From Sphingomonas sp. PAMC26645 (GTDB lineage: Bacteria; Pseudomonadota; Alphaproteobacteria; Sphingomonadales; Sphingomonadaceae): a DNA stretch of 64,000 bases. The translations under genes and the position numbers were made by a program. The stretch spans positions 1,856,501-1,920,500 of the forward strand of contig NZ_CP039249.1 of assembly GCF_004795835.1 (NCBI RefSeq), in the 5' to 3' direction. The stretch's first letter is position 1. Each line of letters starts with the position of its first letter. Under the pieces are notes generated by a model that did no database searches, was not told where the DNA came from, and saw nothing but the letters and a program-made list of their open reading frames with translations. Shown in pieces: positions 38,336 to 46,151 of the stretch.

Positions 38336-38529
38336 CGTGAGCCCACCGGCGAACAGCTTGGACGCTGCCGCACCGGCTCGAGCGGCGATGGTGGCCTCGG
38401 CCGTTGCCGCTGCCGACGCGGTCGCGGCAACGGCCGCCCGACGCTGTGCGGCTGCGAGCGCGAGCTCGGCTTCGGCCAGTTCGGCGTCGACGACAGCGAG
38501 CGCACGCTTCGTGACGATCGACGTCGATC

Positions 38530-39129
38530 ATGGACGTCAGCAAGCTCGCGAACAGACAACCGGCAGACTCGCCGGTCGCGGAATACGGTCCGGCACCGGA
38601 AAGTCGCCGTTCGCAGCAGTTGCGGATATTCCTCGGCGAGATCCGCGCCGGTGCCGACGTGCGCAGCGCATCGGTCGTGGCCGATATCCGCTTCTTCGAA
38701 GCGCAGGAGCACGCAGTCGCCGAAGCGCGAGGCGAGTACGCCGACATCGTGTCGATCGAGCCGACCTGGAGGATCACCGGACCGTCGCCGATCTTTGAGT
38801 CTGCCACGGCCACAGTCGAGAACGGTTTCGAAAAGGACGGCGATGCCGGTGACGCGGCCGAAGACGATGCGGTGACGCCTTCGACCCCTCGCGTCTTCGA
38901 CTTCGCCATCGCTCAGGTTCGGGAAAGCGTGATGCAGGCGATCGTGACGCTCGCGTCCGCACCGCCGCCGAGCGACGTAGCCGACATCTGGGCAGAGTTC
39001 GTCGGGCACGGCATTCCCGCCGAGACGATCTCCAGCGCCGTGACGTGGCTCGGCTACTTCAATTCGTTGTTCCCCGAAGCCGAAGCCCGTCGCCAGCAGA
39101 GCGTCGCGGCCATGATGGAGAAGCTGTGA
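38530..39129 (+). CDS. Hypothetical island protein, first of a packed operon
   Basis: 199 aa. It starts exactly at the break point where the opposite-strand tape-measure frame ends. Segments include QQLRIFLGEIRAGADVRSASVV, a strand-rich IVSIEPTWRITG, and helical AIAQVRESVMQAIVTLAS. No family recognised. Its TGA shares one base with the next ATG, so it is translationally coupled to 39129-39596. Confidence 0.6.
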   Translation: MDVSKLANRQPADSPVAEYGPAPESRRSQQLRIFLGEIRAGADVRSASVVADIRFFEAQEHAVAEARGEYADIVSIEPTWRITGPSPIFESATATVENGFEKDGDAGDAAEDDAVTPSTPRVFDFAIAQVRESVMQAIVTLASAPPPSDVADIWAEFVGHGIPAETISSAVTWLGYFNSLFPEAEARRQQSVAAMMEKL

Positions 39130-39596
39130 TGTCTCTCGCTGAAATCATATCCGACGTTGCCGGCCGCAACGAGAAGGCTGGGGTCGTCGACCGCGCCGCC
39201 GCTGTGGATCAGGCGTTGCCCCGTGTCCTCGCCGACGACATGCTTGTGGAGCAGATCGTCCGTCAGCACCTGTCGAAGTCGATCAAGCAGCACCTATGCC
39301 GCGCCCAGGAAGCCACGGTGAAGTCGTTCGGGTCCAGACAGGGCTCTTTGTTCGATCTGCGCCAGGCGCACGCGCTCGACGGCGTCGACGGCATCATCAA
39401 GTCGACGCGAGCGATGAACAGGATCGAGTTCCACGGCCTGATCAAAATGCGTGAGCGCCAGATCGCGGACGATCAGCTGTACCTCGCGCGCTTACGCCAT
39501 GCCGCGGCGGAGACGTCTCTCATCTGGAACAAGCATCCGGACTGGCCGTGGGGGCGGGTCGAAGACTTCTACTCCAACTTGCAGCAGGCGGCGTGA
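39129..39596 (+). CDS. Hypothetical island protein
   Basis: 155 aa, largely helical (LADDMLVEQIVRQHLSKSIKQHLCRAQ, HGLIKMRERQIADDQLYLARLRHAAAE). No known domain. It begins on the last base of the previous stop (TGATG). The next gene begins 2 bases after its stop. That spacing shows a single translation-coupled transcript. Confidence 0.6.
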   Translation: MSLAEIISDVAGRNEKAGVVDRAAAVDQALPRVLADDMLVEQIVRQHLSKSIKQHLCRAQEATVKSFGSRQGSLFDLRQAHALDGVDGIIKSTRAMNRIEFHGLIKMRERQIADDQLYLARLRHAAAETSLIWNKHPDWPWGRVEDFYSNLQQAA

Positions 39597-39598
39597 TC

Positions 39599-39877
39599 AT
39601 GGCGGACGTTTCACAGGATGGAGCCGTTGCCGACGAGACGAACCTGGTGATGGATCTGACCATGCGTGGTCTTCCCATCGCGCGCGGGTTCGATCGGAAC
39701 GGTGATCATTGGTCGATCGGTGACACGAATTATCCGGAGGGGAGGGCGGTATGGCTGGGCCGTCGCGATGGCCGTGCGCTCCTGACGCAGGCCATGGCGG
39801 CAGAGCTCATTCCGCTGCTCTGCCGCTTCGTCGCCACGGGATCGATCGCGGAGGCTGTGACGTGGGAGGACGCATGA
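39599..39877 (+). CDS. Hypothetical small island protein
   Basis: 92 aa from the ATG at 39599. It has a short beta region (GFDRNGDHWSIGDTNYPEGRAVWLGRRDGRAL) and a C-terminal helix (MAAELIPLLCRFVATGSIAEAV). Its stop overlaps the next start by 4 bases. No family recognised. Confidence 0.55.
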   Translation: MADVSQDGAVADETNLVMDLTMRGLPIARGFDRNGDHWSIGDTNYPEGRAVWLGRRDGRALLTQAMAAELIPLLCRFVATGSIAEAVTWEDA

Positions 39878-40074
39878 TGCAGCCCGCCGACGTTGATGTC
39901 GTTCCGGTCAGCGGTTCGTACCGTATCCAGAAGGAAGGCCGTCGTCGTGGACGGGCTCACGAAACCTATCCTGCGGCCGAAACCGAAGCGTTGCGACTGA
40001 CCGTCGACAACCCGGGTGCCGTCTTCACCATCATGCGCGAGATCGCGCGTGTTCATCACAAGGGACAATCATGA
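39874..40074 (+). CDS. Hypothetical small island protein
   Basis: 66 aa, coupled on both sides by ATGA overlaps (39874 and 40071). Its sequence (YRIQKEGRRRGRAHETYPAAETEALRLTVDNPGAVFTIMREIARV) resembles small phage proteins that present a positively charged beta hairpin plus helix. No named domain. Confidence 0.55.
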   Translation: MMQPADVDVVPVSGSYRIQKEGRRRGRAHETYPAAETEALRLTVDNPGAVFTIMREIARVHHKGQS

Positions 40075-40370
40075 TGCAGCGCAGCAGCACAACTCCGCCC
40101 GCCGAGCAGGAGTGCGCGAATTGCTCGGCCGTCTCGGAGGCACCGAACTGTCGCGCAGACCTCGAATTCGGCGACAAGGGTGCCGTCAACATGGCGGTGA
40201 TGACGGTATGCCGCCGCCGCGCGCCCACGATGCATGCCGATGCCGACGGATCGCCGGCTTCGTCGTTCCCGAGAACAATGCCGGGTCAATGGTGCGCAGA
40301 GTGGTCGCCCTATACCAAGCGCGAGGTTCCGACCTCGTTGGTCTCCCCGCGCGATCCGTACGAGAGGTAG
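40071..40370 (+). CDS. Hypothetical small island protein
   Basis: 99 aa, starting in a 4-base overlap with the previous gene. It carries a CANC pair near residue 16 and further Cys at about 27 and 47. Later segments are TMPGQWCAEWSPYTKREVPTSL. It is otherwise unrecognised, and low structural character makes it the least certain member of this operon. Confidence 0.42.
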   Translation: MMQRSSTTPPAEQECANCSAVSEAPNCRADLEFGDKGAVNMAVMTVCRRRAPTMHADADGSPASSFPRTMPGQWCAEWSPYTKREVPTSLVSPRDPYER

Positions 40371-40376
40371 TCCAGC

Positions 40377-40634
40377 ATGCCGCATCCTCATTTCACTGGA
40401 CCGCGAAACGCACTGAACGACGCTGGCTGGCTCCATCTGGCGCGTCTTGTTCAGGCGCGGACGAGAAGTGGTGAGATAACGATCGTGCTCGACGAGCAAC
40501 TGGCCCGCAGCCTGTTGACCAATCGGGCTGCCGGCACTCCCGCGTCCGAGGCGATCCTGCGATCAGTACCGTTCGCCGACAGCGTGCGCGCGTTGCCCGA
40601 ACAACAAACCGCCGATTTCAGTTTCGCCGGGTGA
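40377..40634 (+). CDS. Hypothetical small island protein
   Basis: 85 aa, mostly helical (NDAGWLHLARLVQARTRSG, ITIVLDEQLARSLLTNRAAG, EAILRSVPFADSVRALPEQ). It starts 6 bases after the previous stop and ends 4 bases before the Zn-knuckle/HTH protein. No family recognised. Confidence 0.55.
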   Translation: MPHPHFTGPRNALNDAGWLHLARLVQARTRSGEITIVLDEQLARSLLTNRAAGTPASEAILRSVPFADSVRALPEQQTADFSFAG

Positions 40635-40638
40635 TCTG

Positions 40639-41859
40639 ATGCCTGCGACAACAAAACCCTACGCGAACTTTCCGTTGGAAAAAATCGAGGCTGTGAAGCG
40701 CTTGGCTCGCGAGGGGTTCAGCGTCCGCGAGATATGTCGGCGCGTCGGAACGCATCATCATAACGTCCGGCCGATTGTCGCGGAACTTGACGCTTCGAAG
40801 GAATTGCCGACCCACTGCCCATGCGGTCAGCTGCGAGGCGTGGGCCATCGCAACCTGGTGTGCGCGGTGAGCACCGCCCGCAAGACTGGATATCCAAAGC
40901 GCCGAGCGAGCCAGCTGGGGTGGCCGAAGATCAAAGATATATATCGGCGTATAGATGCCGGCCAGTCAAACCGGTCGATTGCACTAGAAACCGGGATCTC
41001 GCTGACGGCCGTAAATCGCCACAGTAAGGCCTGGATGAAGAAGCGGGAACGCCCGTTCCCCCCGTGCCGGTGCGGTCGTCCCGCACGTCATCCGGGGGGG
41101 TGTATAGTCAACTCGCCCAGTCTGATCGGGATCAACAAGCGGCAGCAGATTAAGGATTGGGTGGCGCGAGGCTTCAGTGCTGCGCAGATGGTGCGATCCT
41201 CCCGGAAGGCCGCCAGCATCCACACGATCTTAAAGTACGCGACGCCGCTGTGGGAGAAGATGGCGGTCGATGGTACCTTTTGCGGCTGCGGCGAACGCCG
41301 AGGTCACCGAGGAGTTTGCATCGCAACCTGGGAAAGCGATCTCCGGATCCGTGGCCCGCAACCGATGCCCCGAGAAGAGCAGGACCGAATATTGAACGCG
41401 CTGCTGAACGGTGACTCGATCATCACGGTACGCCGCAACGTCCCAACCTCAGAGAAACGGGCGTACCGTGTGCTCCGCGCGATGTCGCCGGCGGAGCGTC
41501 ATCGTAGAGCCTGCATCGTGTATCGCCGCATCCGCGATGATGACGGCGCGGTGCACGGCAGAAACCTCTTTGAGAAAGTCCAAGCGGCGGTTCCTGCCGG
41601 GATAGTGAGCAGTGTCCGAGATGAGGTGGTATCCGAGCTCTCTCTCGCGGTACTGCAAGGCGACCTGACGCTCGATCAGATTCGTGCTCACGCGAAAAAA
41701 TACGTCGGGCGCGCATTTCAGTCCTGGGCCAGCGGCTTTGGTCCGAAGAGCTTGGACGAGGCACTCGGCGATGATGGCAGTCGCACGCTCGGAGATTTCG
41801 TAGGCGATTCCACCGGATCACTGAGCGTAGACGAGATCGAGATCGGGGGCCGCGAGTAA
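40639..41859 (+). CDS. Multi-HTH, triple CxCG-H-C knuckle protein with sigma-factor-like C-terminus
   Basis: 406 aa. Four helix-turn-helix-like modules lie at about 13-50, 95-133, 166-205 and 245-280. Between them are three metal-binding-like knuckles: C60-x-C62-G..H70..C75, C143-x-C145-G..H151..C155, and C215-x-C217-G..H223..C227. The C-terminal ~110 residues (VRDEVVSELSLAVLQGDL, then SLDEALGDDGSRTLGDFVGD) resemble the region 2-3 area of sigma-70 factors. It probably binds DNA and steers transcription of the element. No such fusion is known to me. It overlaps the next gene by 1 base. Confidence 0.7.
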   Translation: MPATTKPYANFPLEKIEAVKRLAREGFSVREICRRVGTHHHNVRPIVAELDASKELPTHCPCGQLRGVGHRNLVCAVSTARKTGYPKRRASQLGWPKIKDIYRRIDAGQSNRSIALETGISLTAVNRHSKAWMKKRERPFPPCRCGRPARHPGGCIVNSPSLIGINKRQQIKDWVARGFSAAQMVRSSRKAASIHTILKYATPLWEKMAVDGTFCGCGERRGHRGVCIATWESDLRIRGPQPMPREEQDRILNALLNGDSIITVRRNVPTSEKRAYRVLRAMSPAERHRRACIVYRRIRDDDGAVHGRNLFEKVQAAVPAGIVSSVRDEVVSELSLAVLQGDLTLDQIRAHAKKYVGRAFQSWASGFGPKSLDEALGDDGSRTLGDFVGDSTGSLSVDEIEIGGRE

Positions 41860-42215
41860 TGCAGCCTTTCACCGAAATCGCCGACATATTCGAGCGAGCG
41901 GCTCGAAATGGGACGAAGGCGCATGTCGCGCCCGAACTCGTACGCGCATTGATTGAATCGGCCGCGTACCCGATCATTACCGCCGAACGAACGAAGGAGC
42001 TAGTCGCCTCATGGGCCGAACAGCCGACGCCGCCGAGAATCGGGTCCAGCTTGGAGCCTTCTGGCTCGAATACCGAGCGGAACGAGATGACTGGTCCATC
42101 TGCTGGTACGATGCAGCCGCACGTACACGCCGCCGCCGAAAGACTGGCATCGGAGGCGGCACAGGCGATGGGCCGCCGGAAGCGGCGCGCGAGGCCCTCG
42201 CACGCCACTATCTAG
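41859..42215 (+). CDS. Hypothetical protein overlapping the integrase gene
   Basis: 118 aa, starting on the last base of the previous stop (TAATG). The first ~50 residues are helical and plausible (IADIFERAARNGTKAHVAPELVRALIESAAYPIITAERTKELV). The remaining ~65 residues lie in a different frame over the integrase 5' end and look disordered. The 205-base overlap means either translational coupling of the integrase or an over-long reading of a shorter gene. Confidence 0.5.
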   Translation: MQPFTEIADIFERAARNGTKAHVAPELVRALIESAAYPIITAERTKELVASWAEQPTPPRIGSSLEPSGSNTERNEMTGPSAGTMQPHVHAAAERLASEAAQAMGRRKRRARPSHATI

Positions 42216-43360
42216 AGGCGAGCAAGCCAGCCGCCCCGCAGCCGAAGGCGAAGGCGCTCGTCCCCGAACTCTTGGCGATCTGGCTACGCGATCACGTGTC
42301 GACGAAGGAGGACCCCGCTCGGTACGCGATCTCCGTGCAGCACTGGCTGCGGTTCTTCGATCGTCAGCGCAAGCTCGGTCACGTGATCAACGGCGTGACC
42401 GTCGCGGACGTCAACAACGCCTTCGTCGATCGCTTCATCACGTTTCGTAAGTCCGAGGGAGTCGGGGGGCACACCATCAGCCGAGACATCGCGGCGCTTC
42501 GCGGTTCGCTCAACCATGCCTGGCGCGAAGAGCTAATCGAAGCGGCGCCGTTCGTGAAGGAGGTAGCGGCGAAGGACAAGGCAAAGCCCCGCGACCTCAT
42601 CTATACGATGGAGGAGGTCGCAGCGCTGCTGGAGGCTCTATGGAGCAGGCCAGAGCGTCGGCATGCATTCCTCTATTCGATGATCGCGCTCAGCACCTGC
42701 GGGCGCAGCGAGGCCATCCTTGACCTTCACGATCACCAGCTCGACCGCGGGCTGATATTCTTCCTCGACCCAGACCGCGACCAGACGTCGAAGCGCCGCT
42801 CGATCGTACCGATCGCGCCGACCCTCGCCCCGTGGCTGGATGGTGTAACAGGCAAGGTCATCAAGTTCCGCGCACCGATCGCCGAAGCAAAGTGGACCGA
42901 CCCGGCAGCACCCGAATATTTCGAGCGCGACTGCTACGACGTCGGCAAGGCGTTCGAGGGCGCGTTGATCGAAGCAGGGATATGCAAGTCCGTCCTAAAC
43001 GTCGACGGCTCCCCCAAGATGCACCCGCCCAGGCGCAAGCTGGGCGAGACCGTCGGCCGCCCGGTTCTGAAGGGGAAGGGCACGCCGAACACGCTGCGAC
43101 ACACGATCATCACCGAGATGCATCGGCGCGGCGTGGCGGAAGCACAGATCGACGCAGCGTCAGGCCATGCCGGTGAAGGGACGAACAAACGGAATTATCG
43201 CCATTTGCGCCCCGACTATCTCGCCGAGCTTATTACCGCGGTTGAGGACTATTGGCAGGAGATGCGCCGATTCACGAGCGTGCATCTGCGGTCCCAGTGC
43301 GGTCCCAGTGTAGTCAGCTTAGCCGCGGCTCGCGCCGATAAGAGGTTAGGAAATGGCTGA
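42011..43360 (+). CDS. Tyrosine recombinase (integrase) of the tRNA-Ala element
   Basis: 449 aa. An N-terminal arm-binding region and a core-binding domain (about 85-185, with YAISVQHWLRFFDRQRK and HTISRDIAALRGSLNHAW) precede the catalytic domain. Catalytic residues are R232 (CGRSEAIL), R363 (NTLRHT), H386 (ASGHAGEG) and nucleophile Y396 (KRNYRHL). The box II position before R363 is N360 rather than the usual His. It ends 10 bases before attR and the restored tRNA-Ala, the standard arrangement for tRNA-targeting elements. Confidence 0.92.
   Translation: MGRTADAAENRVQLGAFWLEYRAERDDWSICWYDAAARTRRRRKTGIGGGTGDGPPEAAREALARHYLEASKPAAPQPKAKALVPELLAIWLRDHVSTKEDPARYAISVQHWLRFFDRQRKLGHVINGVTVADVNNAFVDRFITFRKSEGVGGHTISRDIAALRGSLNHAWREELIEAAPFVKEVAAKDKAKPRDLIYTMEEVAALLEALWSRPERRHAFLYSMIALSTCGRSEAILDLHDHQLDRGLIFFLDPDRDQTSKRRSIVPIAPTLAPWLDGVTGKVIKFRAPIAEAKWTDPAAPEYFERDCYDVGKAFEGALIEAGICKSVLNVDGSPKMHPPRRKLGETVGRPVLKGKGTPNTLRHTIITEMHRRGVAEAQIDAASGHAGEGTNKRNYRHLRPDYLAELITAVEDYWQEMRRFTSVHLRSQCGPSVVSLAAARADKRLGNG
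43287..43307. promoter_or_regulatory. Right pair of TGCGGTCCC repeats (candidate recombinase arm sites)
   Basis: Two TGCGGTCCC copies start 11 bases apart (43287 and 43298), within the 3' end of the integrase gene and about 62 bases from attR. They match the pair at 31152-31172 in sequence, spacing and orientation. Confidence 0.55.
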
Positions 43361-43369
43361 TTTAAGCCA

Positions 43370-43426
43370 ATGCCGCGTGGTGGAGCCACGGGGAATCGAA
43401 CCCCGGACCTCTGCAGTGCGATTGCA
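43370..43426. repeat. attR: 57-bp direct repeat
   Basis: Identical to 31015-31071. Here it forms the 3' part of the complete tRNA-Ala(CGC), meaning the element brought a copy of the tRNA 3' end and restored the gene on integration. Confidence 0.92.
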
Positions 43427-43453
43427 GCGCTCTCCCATCTGAGCTACGGCCCC
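43378..43453 (-). tRNA. tRNA-Ala (anticodon CGC), CCA encoded
   Basis: Full cloverleaf of 76 bases on the minus strand including encoded CCA. The acceptor begins GGGGCCG, the anticodon stem CTGCA/TGCAG encloses loop ATCGCAC with anticodon CGC (codon GCG), and the T arm is CGGGG-TTCGATT-CCCCG. The 3' half is shared with attL. Confidence 0.93.
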
Positions 43454-43689
43454 GCGCGGTTGGCCATAGGCCAGGATGGTGATCTAGCGGCTCGATTTCG
43501 GCCTTGCAACTGGGTTGATGAGGTTGCGCCAACTGGCCTCCGGCATGTCGTCGCAACGCAGCGTCGTGTCGCCGTCAAGCTGCCGCAATCGCAGGAACAT
43601 TCCGCCAGTTTGGCGCTTGTAGTCCTCGGAATGTACGACCCCGCGATCGACGGGGCCGGCAGCCGCAGGACAGCAATTAGGAGGTTCCT

Positions 43690-45000
43690 ATGGTCTACGA
43701 ACGCAACACCCGAGATCGCCAGTCGGGCGACTATTACGGTCGGCCGAACTCGAACGATTATGGTCGCGATTTCCGCGCAGACGGTGGCGGCTATGGTCGT
43801 TCCAGCGCGCGTGAATATGAAGCCGCCGGCGAATATGACCGCGACGATAACCGCAGCGGCCGCGGCCAGGGATCTCAGGGGCGTGACGACCAGGGACGCG
43901 GCGATCAATATGGTCGCGAGCAGGGCGGTCGTGATTATTATGGTGGCCACAATGACCGCTCGCAGCCATCGGGTGGCGACCGGTACGGCCAGTCGCGTTA
44001 CGGCCAGGGATCGGGTCAGGGTTACGGCCAGCAGGGTTATGGCCAGCAGGGCTATGGCCAGCAGCGCTCCGGCCAGGGCTATGGCCAGCAGTCCTACGGC
44101 CAGCGCAGCCAGGGTTCGGGCGATACCGAATATCACGGCAGCTATGCTTCGGACGGTCGCCGCTTCGAGGACGTAGGCCGCAACCGCGACGCCGATGACG
44201 ACAACCGCAACTCTGCGCGCGGCGGCAGCCGTAACGAGGGGCGTGACTATGGTCGTCAGCCACAGGGCTATGACTATGACGATCGCGGGTTCATCGCGCG
44301 CGCAGGCGACGAAGTTCGCTCGTGGTTCGGTGACGACGAGGCCGAGCGTCGCCGCGAAGCCGATGCACGCTATGACGAGCGGTCCTATGGCAACTCGGAC
44401 AATCGTGCGTTAGGCAATCGCTCGTCGAACACGCATGACGACCATTATCATGGCTGGCGGAGCTCGCAGATCGCGGCGCTCGATCGTGACTATGACGAGT
44501 ATCGGAACGAGAACCGCTCGAAGTTCGAGACCGAGTTCTCGTCGTGGCGCAATGAGCGCCAGGGCCAGCGCAGTTCGCTGTCGCAGGTCACCGAGCATAT
44601 GGAAGTCGTCGGGTCTGACGGCAGCCATGTCGGCACGGTCGACAAGGTGAAGGGCGACCGGATCCTGCTGACCAAGAACGACCGCGATGCGGGCGGCGTG
44701 CATCACTCGATCCCGTCGCGCTGGATCAAGACCGTCGACGGCAAGGTGACTCTGTCGAAGTCGGCCGACGAAGCCAAGGCGGCGTGGAAGGAAGAAGAGC
44801 GCAACTCGGCGATGTTCGAGTACGGTGATCGCACGGGCGGCGACAAGAAGGATACCGGCAGCAGCGGTTATGCTTCGAGCACGCAGACGGGCAGCACGGC
44901 GACCGGCAGCACCGGGACCAGCACGGCATCGACCACGGGCACGACGACCGGCGGCACGACGTCGGACACGCTCGGCAAGTCGGGTTCGACCACGTACTAA
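43690..45000 (+). CDS. DUF2171 protein with prion-like Tyr/Gly/Gln-rich N-terminus
   Basis: 436 aa; AGGAGG lies 7 bases before the ATG. Residues 1-200 are low complexity, rich in Y, G, Q, S, R and D, with GYGQQ-type repeats at about 97-140. [16 protein letters not shown] motif is at 211-225. The DUF2171 (PRC-barrel-like) domain is at about 302-370 ([24 protein letters not shown]). The tail from 385 is Gly/Ser/Thr only. The SWFGD/DUF2171 layout is common in sphingomonads and thought to be stress-linked. A strong terminator follows. Confidence 0.85.
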   Translation: MVYERNTRDRQSGDYYGRPNSNDYGRDFRADGGGYGRSSAREYEAAGEYDRDDNRSGRGQGSQGRDDQGRGDQYGREQGGRDYYGGHNDRSQPSGGDRYGQSRYGQGSGQGYGQQGYGQQGYGQQRSGQGYGQQSYGQRSQGSGDTEYHGSYASDGRRFEDVGRNRDADDDNRNSARGGSRNEGRDYGRQPQGYDYDDRGFIARAGDEVRSWFGDDEAERRREADARYDERSYGNSDNRALGNRSSNTHDDHYHGWRSSQIAALDRDYDEYRNENRSKFETEFSSWRNERQGQRSSLSQVTEHMEVVGSDGSHVGTVDKVKGDRILLTKNDRDAGGVHHSIPSRWIKTVDGKVTLSKSADEAKAAWKEEERNSAMFEYGDRTGGDKKDTGSSGYASSTQTGSTATGSTGTSTASTTGTTTGGTTSDTLGKSGSTTY

Positions 45001-45047
45001 CTGGTTAAAAGCGTTGCCTGGTGTCGCATGACGTCAGCCGAACAGGG

Positions 45048-45075
45048 GCCCGGGCGGAAACGTCCGGGCCTTTTT
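45048..45075 (+). terminator. Rho-independent terminator after the DUF2171 gene
   Basis: A 9-bp stem (GCCCGGGCG with CGTCCGGGC, one G-T pair) closes a GAAA tetraloop and is followed by CTTTTT. Confidence 0.9.
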
Positions 45076-45141
45076 GCAGGTTGCGTTGAGTGTGCGTTTC
45101 GCCATACCCGCAACACGAATAATCAAGACAGGAGCAAGTTT

Positions 45142-46131
45142 ATGGCCCGTGCATGGAGCCTGAAGGCACGTCCGCAAGGCATGCCGAAGCATACCGACTT
45201 CGCCATGATCGATCTCGACCAGTCGACGCTCGGCGCCGGCGAGGTGCGGATCGCCAATCGCTGGCTGTCGGTCGACCCGTACATGCGAGGGCGGATGAAC
45301 GACGTGAAGAGCTATGTCCCGCCGTTCGCGCTAGGCGAGGCGATGCAGGGCGGTGCGGTCGGCGAAGTGGTCGAGAGCAACGACGACGGCATCAAGGTCG
45401 GCGACATGGTGCTGCACATGGCGGGCTGGCGCGACGAAGCGGTGGTGCCGGCCGCGCAGGTGCAAAAGCTCCCTCCGCTGGACGTGCCGGCCCAGGCGTT
45501 TCTGGGTCAGCTCGGCATGCCGGGGATGACGGGGTATTTCGGGTTGCTTCAGGTTGCCGAGGCGAAGGCGGGCGATACGGTGTTCGTGTCGGCGGCGGCG
45601 GGTGCGGTCGGTTCGACCGTCGTGCAGGTCGCCAAGGCCAAGGGCATGACGGTGATCGGTTCGGCTGGCGGCGCGGAGAAATGCGCTTGGGTGAAGTCGC
45701 TCGGTGCGGATGCGGTGATCGACTATAAGAGCGACGTGCCGGTGGTGAAGGCGCTTGGCGAGGCTGCTCCGAAAGGAATCGACGTGTATTTCGACAACGT
45801 CGGCGGCGAGCATCTCGACGCGGCGCTGGCGCATGCGCGGATGCACGCGCGGTTCGCGGTGTGCGGGATGATCGACGTGTACAACAGCGGCGCGGCGACG
45901 CAGTTGAAGTATCTCGCGCGACTGATCGGTAACCGCGTGCAGATCCGCGGGTTCATCGTCAGCGACTACATGAATCGCGCCGAGGAGTTCTACAAGGACA
46001 TGGGCGGGATGCTGGCGGCGGGGACGCTGAAGCGGCAGGAGACCGTGCACGAGGGGCTCGAAACGATGCCGGACGCGTTCCTGGGGCTGTTCTCGGGTGG
46101 GAACACGGGGAAGATGCTCGTCAAGGTTTGA
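45142..46131 (+). CDS. NADP-dependent medium-chain oxidoreductase (CurA/PTGR-like)
   Basis: 329 aa from the ATG at 45142 with CAGGAG 8 bases upstream. A GroES-like N-terminal half (LSVDPYMRGRMND, GAMQGGAVGEVVES-like) precedes a Rossmann NADP domain with AAAGAVGSTVVQVAKAKG and DVYFDNVGGEHLDAAL. It lacks zinc ligands, placing it with the leukotriene B4 dehydrogenase/CurA group that reduces alkenals, alkenones or quinones. No operon partner is present. Confidence 0.9.
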   Translation: MARAWSLKARPQGMPKHTDFAMIDLDQSTLGAGEVRIANRWLSVDPYMRGRMNDVKSYVPPFALGEAMQGGAVGEVVESNDDGIKVGDMVLHMAGWRDEAVVPAAQVQKLPPLDVPAQAFLGQLGMPGMTGYFGLLQVAEAKAGDTVFVSAAAGAVGSTVVQVAKAKGMTVIGSAGGAEKCAWVKSLGADAVIDYKSDVPVVKALGEAAPKGIDVYFDNVGGEHLDAALAHARMHARFAVCGMIDVYNSGAATQLKYLARLIGNRVQIRGFIVSDYMNRAEEFYKDMGGMLAAGTLKRQETVHEGLETMPDAFLGLFSGGNTGKMLVKV

Positions 46132-46151
46132 GTTCGTATCCCCAACCTCTC

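Larger units (their letters stand above)
31072..43426. mobile_element. 12.4 kb integrated element in tRNA-Ala(CGC)
   Basis: Bounded by identical 57-bp repeats (31015-31071 and 43370-43426). A tyrosine recombinase ends 10 bases before the right repeat, next to the reconstituted tRNA. Contents are AlpA/MerR-type regulators, many small unknown ORFs, an orphan truncated tape-measure gene, a Zn-knuckle/HTH/sigma-like protein and an unknown 601-aa protein. No replication, packaging, capsid or conjugation genes are recognisable. It is best described as a phage-derived or satellite-like genomic island. Confidence 0.88.

Noticed and set aside
37851..38909. A long minus-strand frame across the tape-measure start that could supply its missing N-terminus
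   Set aside because: It is in a different frame from the tape-measure gene and its upstream half is antisense to the plus-strand gene at 38530, with Arg-rich shadow composition.
44000..44110. Possible CRISPR-like tandem array
   Set aside because: The repeats are 15-bp coding units for GYGQQ in frame within a protein, without spacers or cas genes.
43444..44136. A hydrophobic 230-residue frame on the minus strand that looks like a membrane protein
   Set aside because: It is the antisense of the repeated low-complexity region of the DUF2171 gene; the hydrophobicity arises from reading Tyr/Gly/Arg/Asp codons in reverse.
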